From contig CAJLLX010000038.1 of assembly GCA_905207535.1 (NCBI GenBank), forward strand, positions 1-16,647: a stretch of 16,647 nt of DNA, given 5' to 3'. Each line of letters starts with the position of its first letter. Position 1 is the stretch's first letter. This DNA is from an uncultured Muribaculaceae bacterium (GTDB lineage: Bacteria; Bacteroidota; Bacteroidia; Bacteroidales; Muribaculaceae). Positions 15,422-16,647 of this stretch are shown in pieces. The notes beneath the pieces were generated by a model. The model was not told the DNA's origin, did not search any database, and saw only the letters and a program-made list of their open reading frames with translations. Both the position numbers and the translations under genes were made by a program.

Positions 15422-16647
15422 TCAGTTTTCAGTTAAAATCGAGGCATCCCACTCGTTGCCGTAGCGGTCGTAAGGGGCCACGGCGTAGCGATACCCCTTG
15501 CGAAGCGGCGCGGGGAGCACAAACGAGTTGGTGTAACTTATTCCGGCGATATATTCGGGCGAAAAGTTGCGGTCGGTGCCCGACAGGGCATCGAGCATCT
15601 CCACCGTCTCGGGCACGGCATACACCACATAGCGCATCCGCTCGCCGAGCGACTCCCAGCAGAGCACCCCATCGCTAAGCTCGAGGTGCGACAGGCTGCC
15701 GGGATTCGGAGCCTCTTTCCAGCGCATCGGGGGCATCAGCGCCGGAGCGCGGTAGCAGTGCGTGGCGAGGTAGTCGCCGAGTCCTTTCATCTTCTTACCG
15801 GTGAGGTGGGCTGTGGAGTAGAAGATGCTCCCGGCGTCGGCCGCATCGGCACACCGGCGGTTGATCCCCACCTCAAAGCCCTGCTCGGCCCAGGCGGCCT
15901 CTCCCTCGGGGATGGTGCCGACGCTCTGGCTGGGCCACACATGGCGCCCGAAGCGCACCGCCACATCGCCCCACCACGAGGCCAGCGGCTCATAAGGATT
16001 GGTGGCATGGAGCGACGTCCAGTAGAGCTGCGGCGACACATAGTCTACGGTTCCCTCGGCGAGCCACTGCAGCGGGTCGCAGAAGATGCGGTCGTACATC
16101 CAGTCGCTCCCCTGAGGCACTCTCAGCCCGTATTTCACGGCCGAAGCGCCGTTGCCGCCGGCCACACCGGCCGGCGAGATGCCAAAGCGCACCCAGGGCG
16201 CTCCCTTTTCAAGCATGGCATGCACATCTGCCACGGTGCGGGCCACATTGTCGCGGCGCCAGTCGGCCTGCGAGAGGGGTTCGCTCCCTTTATGATGCTT
16301 CACATAGCGCTGATACTCGGCAAAGTCGTACCCCTTGCCGAGGGGCAGCGCATCGGGATAGAAATAGTCGTCGAACACCAGCCCGTCCACATCGTAGCGG
16401 CTGACAATCTCGCGGCATACCTCCACGATATGTTTTCTCGCCTCCGGATTGCCGGGATCGAGCACACTCACGGCCGAGGCGTTGCCCGGTTTGCGCCATG
16501 TCAGCACCCATCCGCGGGCCACGGGGTCGAAGGTACCCTTCCCACGGGCCACAGGAGCGGCCTCGGGCGCCGTACCGCCGGCCAGACGGAAAGGATTGAC
16601 CCAGGCGTGCAGTTCCATGCCTCGGGCATGAGCCTCGCTCACGGCCA
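15422..16647 (-). CDS. Family-10-like glycosyl hydrolase (GHL10/DUF187), N terminus outside the window
   Basis: At least 408 codons of a probably exported (beta/alpha)-barrel protein; the frame runs off the window end, so the start is not visible. The visible N-terminal part AHARGMELHAWVNPFRL belongs to the middle of the GHL10 barrel, not to a true start. Further family blocks are RYDVDGLVFDDYFYPDAL with its acidic cluster, WVRFGISPAGVAGG and VDYVSPQLYW. The last ~90 residues look like a fibronectin-III-like beta domain (LELSDGVLCWES, YRYAVAPYDRYGNEW), common in Bacteroidetes members. The family is thought to act on glycans, possibly cell wall, but the substrate is not known. It is followed after 6 nt by ribD. 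Family firm, activity inferred. Confidence 0.85.
   Translation of the reverse strand, partial: AVSEAHARGMELHAWVNPFRLAGGTAPEAAPVARGKGTFDPVARGWVLTWRKPGNASAVSVLDPGNPEARKHIVEVCREIVSRYDVDGLVFDDYFYPDALPLGKGYDFAEYQRYVKHHKGSEPLSQADWRRDNVARTVADVHAMLEKGAPWVRFGISPAGVAGGNGASAVKYGLRVPQGSDWMYDRIFCDPLQWLAEGTVDYVSPQLYWTSLHATNPYEPLASWWGDVAVRFGRHVWPSQSVGTIPEGEAAWAEQGFEVGINRRCADAADAGSIFYSTAHLTGKKMKGLGDYLATHCYRAPALMPPMRWKEAPNPGSLSHLELSDGVLCWESLGERMRYVVYAVPETVEMLDALSGTDRNFSPEYIAGISYTNSFVLPAPLRKGYRYAVAPYDRYGNEWDASILTEN

Noticed and set aside
1..16647. CRISPR array, tRNA, rRNA or riboswitch
   Set aside because: No regularly spaced repeats, no tRNA cloverleaf or CCA end, no rRNA-like sequence and no recognisable riboswitch core were found on reading the intergenic regions.

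Overview
The window looks like a Bacteroidales chromosome, most likely a Muribaculaceae-type gut organism (inference). It is fairly GC-rich, with C-ending codons in most genes. It carries promoters of the Bacteroidetes TAnnTTTG type, a C10 (streptopain-like) protease with a Por/T9SS-like C-terminal sorting domain, a lipoprotein signal peptide, a bacterial PMCA-type calcium ATPase and a family-10-like glycosyl hydrolase. No tRNA, rRNA, CRISPR array, transposase or integrase was seen.

Layout. 1-550: gene-poor leader with a possible gene remnant, a good promoter and a very early hairpin plus T-run, ahead of a calcium-transporting P-type ATPase (551-3442) that ends in a strong palindromic terminator. 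This block is bracketed by a 22-bp imperfect inverted repeat (42-63 and 3509-3530). 3546-3620: short coding-like remnant. 3698-7575: two-gene McrBC-type (type IV restriction) operon with a 4-nt stop/start overlap; the McrB-like protein has an unusual N-terminal region and a PUA/EVE-like insertion inside its GTPase module. 7715-10006: PIF1-family helicase with a long C-terminal extension ending in a winged-helix-like domain. 10141-11055 and 11120-11626 (minus strand): cation diffusion facilitator (zinc-type) and a small lipoprotein. 11783-14269 (plus): secreted C10 cysteine protease, divergent from the lipoprotein. 14288-15415 and 15422-16647 (minus): RibD and the C-terminal part of a GHL10-type glycosyl hydrolase, separated by 6 nt.

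How the genes fit together. McrB and McrC should form one nucleotide-driven DNA-cleaving machine, and the helicase downstream may be an accessory or an unrelated neighbour. The lipoprotein beside the C10 protease could be a partner or inhibitor, as known for Bacteroides C10 proteases, but the sequence does not prove this. The ATPase and the cation diffusion facilitator are ordinary ion-homeostasis genes, and ribD belongs to riboflavin synthesis. The most interesting parts are the domain architecture of the McrB-like protein, the inverted repeat around the calcium pump, the attenuator-like pump leader, and the lipoprotein/C10 pair.
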